This document shows, piece by piece, positions 55,299 to 64,000 of a stretch of 64,000 nucleotides of DNA. This stretch comes from Lineolata rhizophorae (Eukaryota > Ascomycota > Dothideomycetes > Lineolatales > Lineolataceae). Each line of letters opens with the position of its first letter. The stretch's first letter is position 1. The notes beneath the pieces were generated by a model. It did no database searches, was not told where the DNA came from, and saw nothing but the letters and a program-made list of their open reading frames with translations. A program made the position numbers and the translations under genes. Where the stretch lies: assembly GCA_010093515.1 (NCBI GenBank), contig MU001673.1, positions 62,001 through 126,000 on the forward strand, in the 5' to 3' direction.

Positions 55299-57021
55299 CC
55301 TGTCTAGCGGCTTTAATAGAGTTAGAAGGTTGCCAAAATGTTGAAATAAGTTTGGTGCGATGAACTTATTATGTTGGGCGCACGAAGTTCGAAAGGCTAC
55401 TAATAGCGCGCGAAGGCAGGACAACTAGTACTAGAGAAATAGTACACTACCGCAGGTCAAGCGCAGTCCCAAGTTTCGGCCACACGTTATTGCTTTTACT
55501 CCACTAAGACATCCGCCATAGAAACTAGCTCTCTGTTGCTGTCAATAGAAAGTTGCCTTAGGTTTCGCACTAGAAAATTTCCACTGCCTTTTCGCCCAGT
55601 ATTGAACACTATCGAACTTTTGCTACATTGTCCTTGAATTTAGGTTAGTCATACTAGTGCGAGAAAAACTCGATCAAGACTAGTCGTTCAGCATGTCTAA
55701 CTATCCAAAACTCGGAGACAAAATTAGGGTGGCCTTGTTTCTTACCGAACAAAGCCTACTACCTGAGGGTTTTATCATTCTAAATCCATCTAGTCTGCAA
55801 CACCGAGGACGGCCTACCTTTATTCTTGCCGTCGCGGAGAGCGAACTACTGACTTTGTCAAGTGTTAGACTCATTACCCCCAAAACCCCCGACACGTGCT
55901 TGGCGACATTTAAGTCGGTATAACAGGTGACCTTCTGCTCCGCAGAGAGTTGTAGCACCTGTAACTACAGAAGAACTTAATTTGATTGGCATGTTACGCC
56001 TAACTGAGACAGTCACCCTCCTATTTAATTGGACGGAAGTGCAAACGACCTCACGAAATCATCGGTTGCGCATGACTGACCGGGACGCAATTGAGTGAAA
56101 TTGGCCGACATGAAACTCAATGAGAGGCATCTAGGAAATGAATTCTTTTCGAATGGACCCCTGTATGTTGAGCCACAGAATGGATGGCATCCCTGACAGA
56201 GGTCACACTCCGCAGTCCTGGGCAGGAATCAACCCGCTAGTGCATCCTACTCCGTTTAACGCCCTATGGCACAACTGCAAGTAGTACGATAATAGAGTTA
56301 GTGATGAGAGTCCAAATTTTCTTTGGGTGACGACTTAGGTTCTGCGGTCGGGATTTCCAGCCAGCTGTCGCAACTAAAGCATTAGTTTTGACTACTTAGG
56401 TAGGCCTCAGAAGACCATGAGATGTCTCTTGAAAAGGCGGGCTTATTTTATGTTCGCGCTCACAGATGGAATAATGTCTTGCAGCTTGTTGTCTGTTGGC
56501 TTCTTGTTGACTGTCTTGTTTTTTCTTGTTCTTTCCTTTATGCATCAATCGATACGCTCGGTTGATATCTAGAGTCATTATATGGCCGCAATCCTCTGTT
56601 GGACTCAAGTAATATTAAGCCAGTTAGTGACTGAATTTGGGTTTGTGAGCTGAAATCAAGGCCCGTCAATCTGTCAACGTCGTAACACTCCCCGTGTATC
56701 AATAGCGAGTGGCAATAGCAAATAAGTGCGGCCTGTTGTAAGTTTAGCTGTCCATCGATTGCGATTTAAACTGATTATATGGAGCAACGCGATCTGCTGT
56801 GCGAAATGCTAAGAAACTATTGATTCGGCTCAGGTGCTAGTGAATCTAGTAGGAATATTTTACTGGAGTTGAAAACATATGAATATCTTAGGACCATTCG
56901 AGGGTTTGGGATTGTCAAATTGCCACAGCCTGATATGGAGTATCCCAAAACACGTCACTTGCGCCTCTTCCAAATGTATTCATGCTCAGCGTCTTGAACC
57001 GCCTGAAGGTCCCGCATCGCC
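55299..57021. other. AT-rich region with one small open frame
   Basis: Low-GC sequence with no conserved motif seen. A 76-codon frame with a proper ATG lies at 55693-55923 (listed separately with low confidence). The rest is without coding signal. Confidence 0.5.
55693..55923 (+). CDS. Small hypothetical open reading frame
   Basis: 76 codons starting at ATG with a soluble-looking product (ILAVAESELLTLSSVRLITP). There is no recognisable motif and no neighbour relation. It may be a real small gene, a decayed fragment or chance. Confidence 0.2.
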   Translation: MSNYPKLGDKIRVALFLTEQSLLPEGFIILNPSSLQHRGRPTFILAVAESELLTLSSVRLITPKTPDTCLATFKSV

Positions 57022-57831
57022 TCACGACCGCTTGAACACCTTCGACTGCCACCCCCTCTTCTTCTTCCCCGCCAGCTTCTCCGACGACCTTCGAAGCAGA
57101 TCCCTCACCTCATCCAGCCCGTCCTTCTTCCGCCGCCTCGGCCAGCTAAACCCCCTCTTCGGCTGCATTCTCCACCCGCGCGGCCTATCCGTCGACAACA
57201 GCGCAGACTGGCTCGCCCTCTTCCCGCGCCCTCTCCCGCGCCTCCACTCCCTCCCCACCCCGTCCCCGAACTCACCGATCCGCCGCTTCACCGAGCTCGT
57301 CCGCTTGCGCGCCCTCCTCGCCGCCTCCTCCGCCTGCCTCCTCAGCTCCTCTCTCCGGCGCTTCTCGTCCTTGCTCACGAGCATCTCGCGCACCCTCTTC
57401 CGCACCTTGCCCATCCCGCTCTTGCCCCTTCCCGCCCACGGCGACCCGTTATCCTTCGCCTCCCGGCCTCTCTTCCTCTTCTCGCCGCGCCTCGCCGCCG
57501 CCGCCGCCGAGCCGGCCCGTCGCCCACCCTTCGCGTCCGACTGCCCCCGCCGCATCTCCTGGCGCCCTCCGTCCAGCTGCGGCTGCAACGGCCTCGCCTC
57601 CGCCTGCGCCCTGCGTCTGCCCCTCCGAACGACCAGCCTGGACTCTCTCTGGTGCGTCTGCGCGGCTCGCTGTTTCCGCTGCTTCCGCTGCTGGGCTCTG
57701 GCTGCCGCGCGTCGCTTGATGGCTTCCTTGCGGCGGAGGGCGACCGACTTGACGGCGATAGGGATCAGGCGGACGTGGTACTTCTTGAAGACGAGGAAGG
57801 AGATGGAGGATTGTTTGGAAAAGAATTGCAT
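57022..57831 (-). CDS. Very basic protein of unknown function
   Basis: 269 residues from the ATG at 57831; an upstream in-frame ATG at 58074 would add 81 residues of poorer quality. After a short hydrophobic start (MQFFSKQSSISFLVFKKYHVR) nearly everything is Arg, Lys, Gln, Ala and Glu, with many KR/RR pairs, suggesting a nucleolar, ribosome-related or nucleic-acid-binding protein. The block is GC-rich against AT-rich flanks, which supports coding, but no family is recognised. A C-terminal island, GWRMQPKRGFSWPRRRKKDGLDEVRDLL, looks least low-complexity (described in parts: GWRMQPKRGFSW, then DGLDEVRDLLRRSSEKL). Confidence 0.42.
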   Translation of the reverse strand: MQFFSKQSSISFLVFKKYHVRLIPIAVKSVALRRKEAIKRRAAARAQQRKQRKQRAAQTHQRESRLVVRRGRRRAQAEARPLQPQLDGGRQEMRRGQSDAKGGRRAGSAAAAARRGEKRKRGREAKDNGSPWAGRGKSGMGKVRKRVREMLVSKDEKRRREELRRQAEEAARRARKRTSSVKRRIGEFGDGVGREWRRGRGRGKRASQSALLSTDRPRGWRMQPKRGFSWPRRRKKDGLDEVRDLLRRSSEKLAGKKKRGWQSKVFKRS

Positions 57832-58533
57832 AGGAAAGGCAGAGGAGGCGTTCAAAGTGTGGCGATGGGAGGGGTTCGCATGTGGAATAATGCAGAGTAT
57901 GCGGTAGATGGAATGGGAGGTCGATTGATGGCTTGCGGTGCTAGATAACGTACATAGATGTTCGAAGGACGATGGGCTGAGGTTGAAAGAGTTGACTTGC
58001 TGACATTTGAGGTCATTAACTCGATCGGGTAGGTCCGCGTTGGGCATCCAGGGTTCGGCCGAGCCCCTTTGCATGGTTGTGTGCTTGCATCCTTCAATTA
58101 TTCAAAATTCCTCCGAGCCATAGCTATTTTGATAGCGTAGCATAGCTGTTTTTATTGTTATGGAAAGCCGACAGACCAATCACGCCATTTGAAGCGCGAA
58201 CCATATGGAGTCCCGCGGGTGTGCTCATCTGTACACCCACCTCATCCACCGGCCCTCTCCGCAATGATAATGCTGATGCGGCGCGTTCAGCCAATAAAGT
58301 ACATGCCTCCGTCCATGAGGTTGAAAAAACTCCACCGGAGACTAACATACAGAAACGCCCCTCAGCACCTTTGCAGTCCTGAGCCTAGCATTATCCCATT
58401 TTCGCTATTAGACGCCGCCTCTTCTTGTGAAAGCGGTTTCCCTATAGAACATTAAAAGTCGTAAGTCATGCAACAATAAACGTGAAGCAAAAGCCATTAC
58501 ACCATTACCAGCCTGCTCGATTGTTCAGCCAGC
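57832..58533. other. Intergenic region
   Basis: Mixed composition, with a CCAATCA word at 58176. No gene is seen. Confidence 0.5.
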
Positions 58534-59812
58534 TCAAAGAGCCAGAAAAGCAGCAACCGCCGCGCCGCCACCGACGAAAACGTGGTGAACACACAACAAA
58601 GTGGCGGCACCAGGGCTTGCAGTCGGAGCCGGAGCCGCGCCTGTAGAGCTCGTCGTTTCTTCATCGCCGGTCGGCGTGCTCAGCTCTGATGAGGTAGTAG
58701 TGCTCTCACTCTCGGTCGTCGTGGTTGCCGCAGTCTCCGTCTCCGTCTCCGTTTCCGTTTCCGTCTCGGCGGTTTCGGTGGTAGCCGAGACGACCGTCTC
58801 AAGCGTCGTGGGAGTGCTAGTCTGGATCGTAACGATACCGGTCACGGACTCCGAGGGAGGCGCGGACGACGGCGCCGCGGAGACGCTAGCCGACGAAACG
58901 AAAGTGTCGGTCATGGTGACTATAGTGGTAGGCGAGACCACGGTCGAGACAACCCCGGTTGTCGTCTCCGCAGTTTCTTCCGCGCTAGACGATGCAGGTG
59001 CTCCGGAGGTGGTGATTGCAGTGGTAAGGGAGACAACGGTCGAGACTGCTTCGGTACTCTCGACAGATTCTTCCGCGCTAGACGAAGCAACAGCCCCAGA
59101 GGCGGTGGTACCTTCAGTAGTCGGAGTAGGAGCAGAAGATGCGGCAGAGACTGCCGACGATGCTGCGGGCGCAGAAGAAACTTCCGGGCTAGTAGTAGCT
59201 TCTGGCAGAGAGGACGTCACCGCGGGGGCCGACGTCTCGCCAGTCTCGGAGGGCACGCTCGGCTCAGGCGGAAACCCAGTCCAGACGGATATATAGCTGC
59301 CGATCGTGGTAGGTATGGCCGAAAGCGCCGGATAGAGGACGGAGAGTGCGTTCGGGGTGGGCACGGGGATGACGATCGGGATCTCCGTGGTAGAGAAAGC
59401 CACTCCTGGCTCGATGTCAGGTCCGGTTCGATTAAGATCATAGTTTGAACATGGAAGGGTTGTCACATACCGGTCGCACCCTCGGAAAAGACCACTTCGA
59501 CAGAGGTCTCGATGGAATTGATGACCGAAACGGCGCTCGAGAGCATGCTAGAAACGACCTCGTCAGGCGGAGTCACCGTGACTGGCTCCGTCACCATAGC
59601 CTGGTCGGGCCAGTATGGCAAGGTAACGGACGTGACATAGCCTATATTTCGTCGTTAGAATCAACCCGACCGAGCAGGACCAATTAGACAGGAATCTCTT
59701 AGGGCTTACCATCGACGGTGACAGGAATGACTAGGCCCTCGGTGTAGGTGGTTTCCTGCCCAGCTGCCGACACAAGCAGCATCGCAGCTGCGGACGGCAA
59801 CACGAAACGCAT
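58534..59812 (-). CDS. GPI-anchored, serine/threonine-rich cell-surface protein
   Basis: Three exons, 59710-59812, 59471-59641 and 58534-59405, give 381 residues. It has a signal peptide (MRFVLPSAAAMLLVSAAG), a short N-terminal region of about 120 residues (VTLPYWPDQAMV, then GSYISVWTGFPPEP), a long Ser/Thr/Ala/Glu-rich stalk with a Thr-Glu dipeptide repeat, and a C-terminal hydrophobic tail after a small-residue site, typical of GPI attachment. Such mannoproteins sit in the fungal plasma membrane or wall. The stalk would be heavily O-glycosylated. Function beyond surface coating or adhesion cannot be told. The intron phases agree; the second acceptor (GCCAG) has a CTGAC branch site just upstream. 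Confidence 0.77.
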
Positions 59813-61051
59813 GGTGGCAGTTGCCGTTGAGGTAAGCACGCAGAAAAGCTTCGCGTGCGCTAGTTCCTGGCGAGAGCAGCGTAATAAGAGACCGCCAAGC
59901 AAGAGTTACGGGCAAATGAGAGGCCAGGAGGACACGAGCGCAGAAAGATGGGAAGGCTACAGGAAGGTTGCAGATGAGGTGGTTGAATTTTAAAGATTGC
60001 GGTGGGGGAGGTAATTTACGTGGCGATGATGCGGTGGCCGGCGAGAAACATTGGAGGCTGGCAGCCGAACCCGCCTGCGCACCGCATCACCCATTGTCGC
60101 CACGGCAGAAACCTGCTTCACGCGCGCTGCGGTCAAGAGTCGGGCAGTGTGCTTGCAACCTACTTCGATATAGCACAAAGATACTTGCAGCATAGCACGG
60201 AGCTGCGGCATGCGATTGCAACGGCTTTTGTAAAGCCTGGAGGCAAGAGCGGTGGAGGTGAGAGAAGGTGCGACCGCATTGGATGAGCCCTGGTTCCAAG
60301 AAACCCGGGGACCCTGCAGCGCACGGGCCGCCCCCAGCCACACCCCGCCGCACCACCGCACCGCCGCCCGTCCCCGCCAATCACAACGCGTGCTGGGCTG
60401 CGTGGCTGGAAGCTATTGTACGTAGCATGTACCTAACTTCATGGCAGATCCGCACTAGAAACTTAGAGGTTAGGCTGTGCTTCGTAGAATTCAAGGTCTT
60501 TTACTGGACTACTCGGCTCTATCTCTAAATCCAGTCCAAGCCATTGCGACCACCACAAGCAAACTTGTGCACTCGAAAAATTTAACCAATCATCTAAACC
60601 AAACAGAACACGGCATGTTTACATATTCCAGGGTGCGGGAACCCTCGAAGTCTGTTATCTATTCCCGAGGCAAGGACAGACTGTGACATAGCAAGCGGCA
60701 ATGCGATTTCTAGCCACTTCATCGGCCCGAGTCCCAGCAACTGTACCCCCAACAGCTCCAAATATCGGGGGTTTTCGGCACATTCTCTATTAGTTCGTGC
60801 CTACCAAAAAAGAACGAAAACAAGAGTAACAACAATAAACGAATGACTCCAATCAGATAAAGCTCAGTTACAGTTGCGTCGTCTACATTCAGCATTCAGA
60901 TCGGCGAGTGAAGAAACAACATGATTTTTCAATCACAAGAGTCAACAGTACAGCAGCACTCCGTCCGCACCCAAACCAACATAGCCAAGAAAGAGAAAAC
61001 TCAGAACCGCTCACATGTACGTATGTATGTCCACCTAAGTCTCCACCCCTT
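59813..61051. other. Intergenic region
   Basis: The promoter side of the GPI-protein gene (with CCAATCA at 60377) and the 3' flank of the phosphatase gene. It has GC-rich patches at 60280-60400 and AT-rich sequence from 60430. No gene is seen. Confidence 0.55.
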
Positions 61052-62563
61052 TCACTCACTCTTCCTCCTCTTAACAAACGCATCCATCGTCTTCTGCTTA
61101 TCGTCATGCGTCGCGCTGCCGACCCCGCCGCCCGTCCGCTTCAGCCCGCTCAGATGCTGCCGGCCATTGACCGTCCGGATCGTCGTCGTCCAGCCACGCA
61201 GCATCGCGACCGTCGACGACGTCGCCTCCTCTTCCTCCTCCTCCTCTTCTTCCCCAGCCGTCTTCCTACCCGGCGCCGCGTCTGGCGACGTCGAGGCCGG
61301 CCTCTGCCCAGCACCACCAGCGCCGCCAGCACCACCAGCACCCTCGGCCTCGGCCTCGGTCTCCGCTTCCGCCACCTCCCGCGGCGGCACCGCCCGCGCA
61401 AAGTGCAGCTCCAAGTAGCCCGTGTTGGACCAGCCGCCCAGCCGGGCGACGTCGACGGCGGCAGTGCCGCCGCCGGCGCCGGCCAGGCTGCCGGCTAGCT
61501 CCGGGTGCACGGCGACGCTGGCGCGGGGCAGGCGGAGGAGGAGCTGGCGCCAGAGGACCATGAGGGTGATGCCGTGGGAGACGACGGCGACGACGGGCTC
61601 AGGGGGCGCGGGACCGGGGGCGGGGGCGGGGGCGGGCGCGGAGGACGAGGAGGGGGAGGCGGAAAGGGGAGGCAGTGGCGGGGAGGTCAGGGACGAGGCG
61701 GAAGTGGAGGAGCAAAAGGAGACGGGCACGTCCAGCAGCGGCAGCAAGTGGGCGTTTAAAAAGGCGTCCACGCGCGCGTTGATCGACTCCCTCGTCTCCA
61801 TCTCCACGAACCCGGGCTCGTCCGGCCGCGGCGCCGCGTCCGCCTTCCGCCCCGCCCGCGCAAAGTCGTACGGCCGCGCCACGAACGAGACGCCCTCGAG
61901 CGAGCCGAAGTCCTGCTCCCGCAGCAGCGGCGTCTGCACGACGGCCGGGATCCCCGGCGCCGCTGCGGCTGTCGCGGCCTGTGGTTGGGCGGCGCGCACC
62001 CGCTCCGCTGTCACGCGGGCCCGCGTCTTGTCCGAAGCGAAGAAGTGAGTGAATCGGACGCCGGCGCCGGCGAGGTGTTCGCCGAGGCGCGTGGCTTGGT
62101 GGTAGCCGTGGTTGGTCAGGGCGGAGTCCCTGGTTCCGGCGCTGCGACGATTGGTGTTACTAGGCTAAGTTCTTTTTGTGCAGATTGCCAAGGTGATTAA
62201 AAGGGGGGGATGTTGCGTAAGTTGTTATGAAAACCGCCGGCACACAGAAAGCTTGAGCCATGTGCTACCTAAGGATGCTTCTGGTAGCATTGAACGAATA
62301 ATGGCTTACTCCGCCGGAATTCTTATACTCCGGATTGGAGTAAAAGTCTATGCGAAAGACCACCAAAAGCTACTGTTCTTAACCTTGCACTCATGTATTG
62401 GATTGAGTTGTGCGTCCCGCATCGAGACTTCATTCTTTCTGTGTGCCGGAAGATAGCTAACAACATGCACTATGCGCCCCCGTTATTTTAAAGTGGATTG
62501 TACTCACTAGACTTGAGCAACATTGTCGACCGTCTCTCCGTGTCTGATCAGAAACAGATGCAT
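61052..62563 (-). CDS. Histidine-phosphatase (phosphoglycerate-mutase-like) family protein
   Basis: Two exons, 62508-62563 and 61052-62141, with a 366-bp AT-rich intron, give 381 residues. The first exon is only 56 nt but carries the catalytic RHGE (residues 7-10, in MHLFLIRHGETVDNVAQV). It joins across the intron to YAGTRDSALTNHGYHQATRLG, exactly the family order. The second catalytic His is in VVAVVSHGITLM, and SDKTRAR and LREQDFGSLEG are further family blocks. Two low-complexity inserts (Ser/Pro/Ala and Gly/Ala) lengthen it. The C-terminal 90 residues are an acidic run followed by TIRTVNGRQHLSGLKRTGGG and a basic end. Fungal members act on phosphorylated sugars or metabolites; the substrate is unknown. 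Confidence 0.88.
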
Positions 62564-63889
62564 TGTATGTAGCACGACAGGTGGGCCAATCAGAGTGCTC
62601 CTTGACTTTTGGTTCCGGGCATCTGCGCGCACTAATGGATCCCGGCAGCTGGGTTATGCGCTAAGCTCGTTTGGTCGATGACGCGGTATGAGTCACTATG
62701 AATGCTGGTGGGGCTTTGGCCAGTTGGGGGTGCTCCCCGCTGTGGGTGTCTGGATAATTTCTTGTGGAGGAGTGAAAATCAGATGGATGTAGTGGGCTCG
62801 GATTCATAAGATCGGCCTGTTGAGAAAGTTAGAATCAAGTGCGCCTTGCTGATTCCTCTTCACGACAGAATTGGAAAGACGAGGCGAAAGCTCAAGCTGC
62901 ACGAAACAAGTGGAAGGTTTAAGCGACCTCTTACCGTACCTCGAACCATCTCACGCCAACGCGGAGGATCAGAATGCCAGAGACAAAGTACCAGCAGGGT
63001 AGTACGATCTTGAGAAGATCATTGAACAGCGAATGCAGTTAGATTGGCGTGTCGATAGTACAACCTGATCGATGGTAATGGCAACTAGGATTCCTGGAGG
63101 CCTGGAGCTTGCGGGGAGGAGTGGAAATCTTCACAGGAGATAGCGACACTAAACCGCGTGTGGTTTAGCCTACGCTCTCACACTTCTATCACGATGGTGC
63201 CCAGGTGGGGAGCTGAGTATTATGCGAGAACTCCGGCACAATGAGAGTATTCTCCTATTAAATTCGTACCGAGGTCTACACCAATGGGAAAACAGAAATA
63301 TTCTTCCAAATATGAACTTCCCCAGCGACAGGGAACAAATGGCCCGTTGCGCACATGAATCGAAGGCGATTCTTCAAAAGGCCCTTCGAAACATCATCGA
63401 AGTGCTCACTAGGGATTAGAAGAATTACTTATGACTCATAGTGTCTCATCATTGCTCATGTTGGTTTCGAATCCTCATTCTAAGGCATTGATAGTACTTC
63501 GAACCGCAGTTGTATCAATCATGGAGTATGGAGCGTGGAGTACGAGCTACGCGTTCATATTACTTTTACAATTCCAAGTGGAGGTCACGATGATCGTGTA
63601 TGCGCGGTAGATTGTCGTACCTGCTCTTCGTCTACCTGTTCAATTGAAAAGCGGTCGCCTTCATTTCCATACTGATGACGTCTCTCACCAATGATGCCAA
63701 TATTAGTCGAATCAGCTTCCTCCCGGGATGCGTTACGGGTCCGGGTACGACGACTTCTCAGCCAAGAACCTCACATCCGCAAGGACGCCATATAAGGCGG
63801 TCGAAACAGTCATTTCATTGCTACGTTCATAATAGGAAAGCTCGAAACCTCGCATATAATCCCTCACTGGTGCCGTCTCAATCCTTCTC
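62564..63889. other. AT-rich intergenic region
   Basis: The upstream flank of the phosphatase gene (with a CCAAT box) and AT-rich sequence up to the partial gene at the edge. A 65-codon frame at 63222-63419 has no recognisable feature. Confidence 0.5.
62586..62592 (+). promoter_or_regulatory. CCAATCA box upstream of the histidine-phosphatase gene
   Basis: Lies 23 bases before the start codon of the minus-strand gene (reading TGATTGG on its strand). It could be a HAP-complex site but is unusually close to the ATG. Confidence 0.3.
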
Positions 63890-64000
63890 CTATCGCATAA
63901 TCCCTCGCAGCGTCGTCACCTCCGCGTCCCTCCGCGCCAACTGCACCCTCAGGTCGTCCCGCTCGCGACTCACGTCCTCGAGCGCACGCTCGAGCTCCGC
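63890..64000 (-). CDS. C-terminus of a coiled-coil protein (partial)
   Basis: The minus strand from the window edge to TAG at 63890-63892 reads 36 residues of heptad-like sequence (AELERALEDVSRERDD, then LRVQLARRDAEVTTLRGIMR). GC content jumps here against the AT-rich flank. The rest of the gene lies beyond the window, so no function can be given. Confidence 0.55.
   Translation of the reverse strand, partial: AELERALEDVSRERDDLRVQLARRDAEVTTLRGIMR

Noticed and set aside
61052-62141. Histidine-phosphatase gene seemed to lack its catalytic RHG motif, as if truncated by the AT-rich sequence upstream.
   Set aside because: A 56-nt first exon at 62508-62563 carries RHGE, ends in a GTGAGT donor, and joins in phase across a 366-bp intron. 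The gene looks whole.

Overview
The window is a piece of filamentous ascomycete (Pezizomycotina) chromosome, most likely a Sordariomycete. The genes are GC-rich, with short introns using GTRNGT donors and CTAAC/CTGAC branch points. They encode fungal proteins such as a KAR9-type spindle protein, a DUF7924 protein, a Zn2Cys6-like protein and a GPI-anchored serine/threonine-rich protein. AT-richer stretches without genes separate the gene blocks. The genus is not determined. Splice sites were placed by hand from phase, splice signals and expected family sequence; none was tested against transcripts.

Left part (1-26.9 kb), dense and mostly housekeeping: the 3' part of a TBC Rab-GAP (Gyp5-like), a DUF2470 membrane protein, a 1411-residue KAR9-like spindle-positioning protein with a C-terminal GAR-like domain, COPII coat subunit SEC31, a MYND-finger gene with a broken MYND paralogue beside it, an RRM protein matching the RRM of cyclophilin E, a divergent pair of respiratory-chain genes (NDUFA4/MLRQ-like and COX12) sharing a 375-bp promoter with a CCAAT box, and sphingosine-1-phosphate lyase DPL1. 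These cover vesicle traffic, sphingolipid breakdown, spindle orientation and respiration.

Middle (27-49.7 kb): a 4.2-kb stretch with no supported gene, a Y-family polymerase of the iota type with a C-terminal zinc knuckle, an unnamed serine-rich protein with a possible PP1-docking motif, another 4.2-kb gene-free stretch, a DUF7924 gene with a doubtful 5' end, a coiled-coil protein joined by an apparent GC-AG intron, and an HSPA12-type Hsp70-like gene surrounded by Z-DNA-prone dinucleotide tracts and followed directly by a run of 28 G.

Right part (49.7-64 kb) is more accessory: a cysteine-rich protein with three Zn2Cys6-spaced cysteine arrays in tandem, a convergent unnamed gene, a very basic unnamed protein, a GPI-anchored cell-surface protein, a histidine-phosphatase (phosphoglycerate-mutase-like) protein, and the 3' end of a coiled-coil gene that runs off the window. 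I saw no intact transposon, CRISPR array, rRNA or convincing tRNA.
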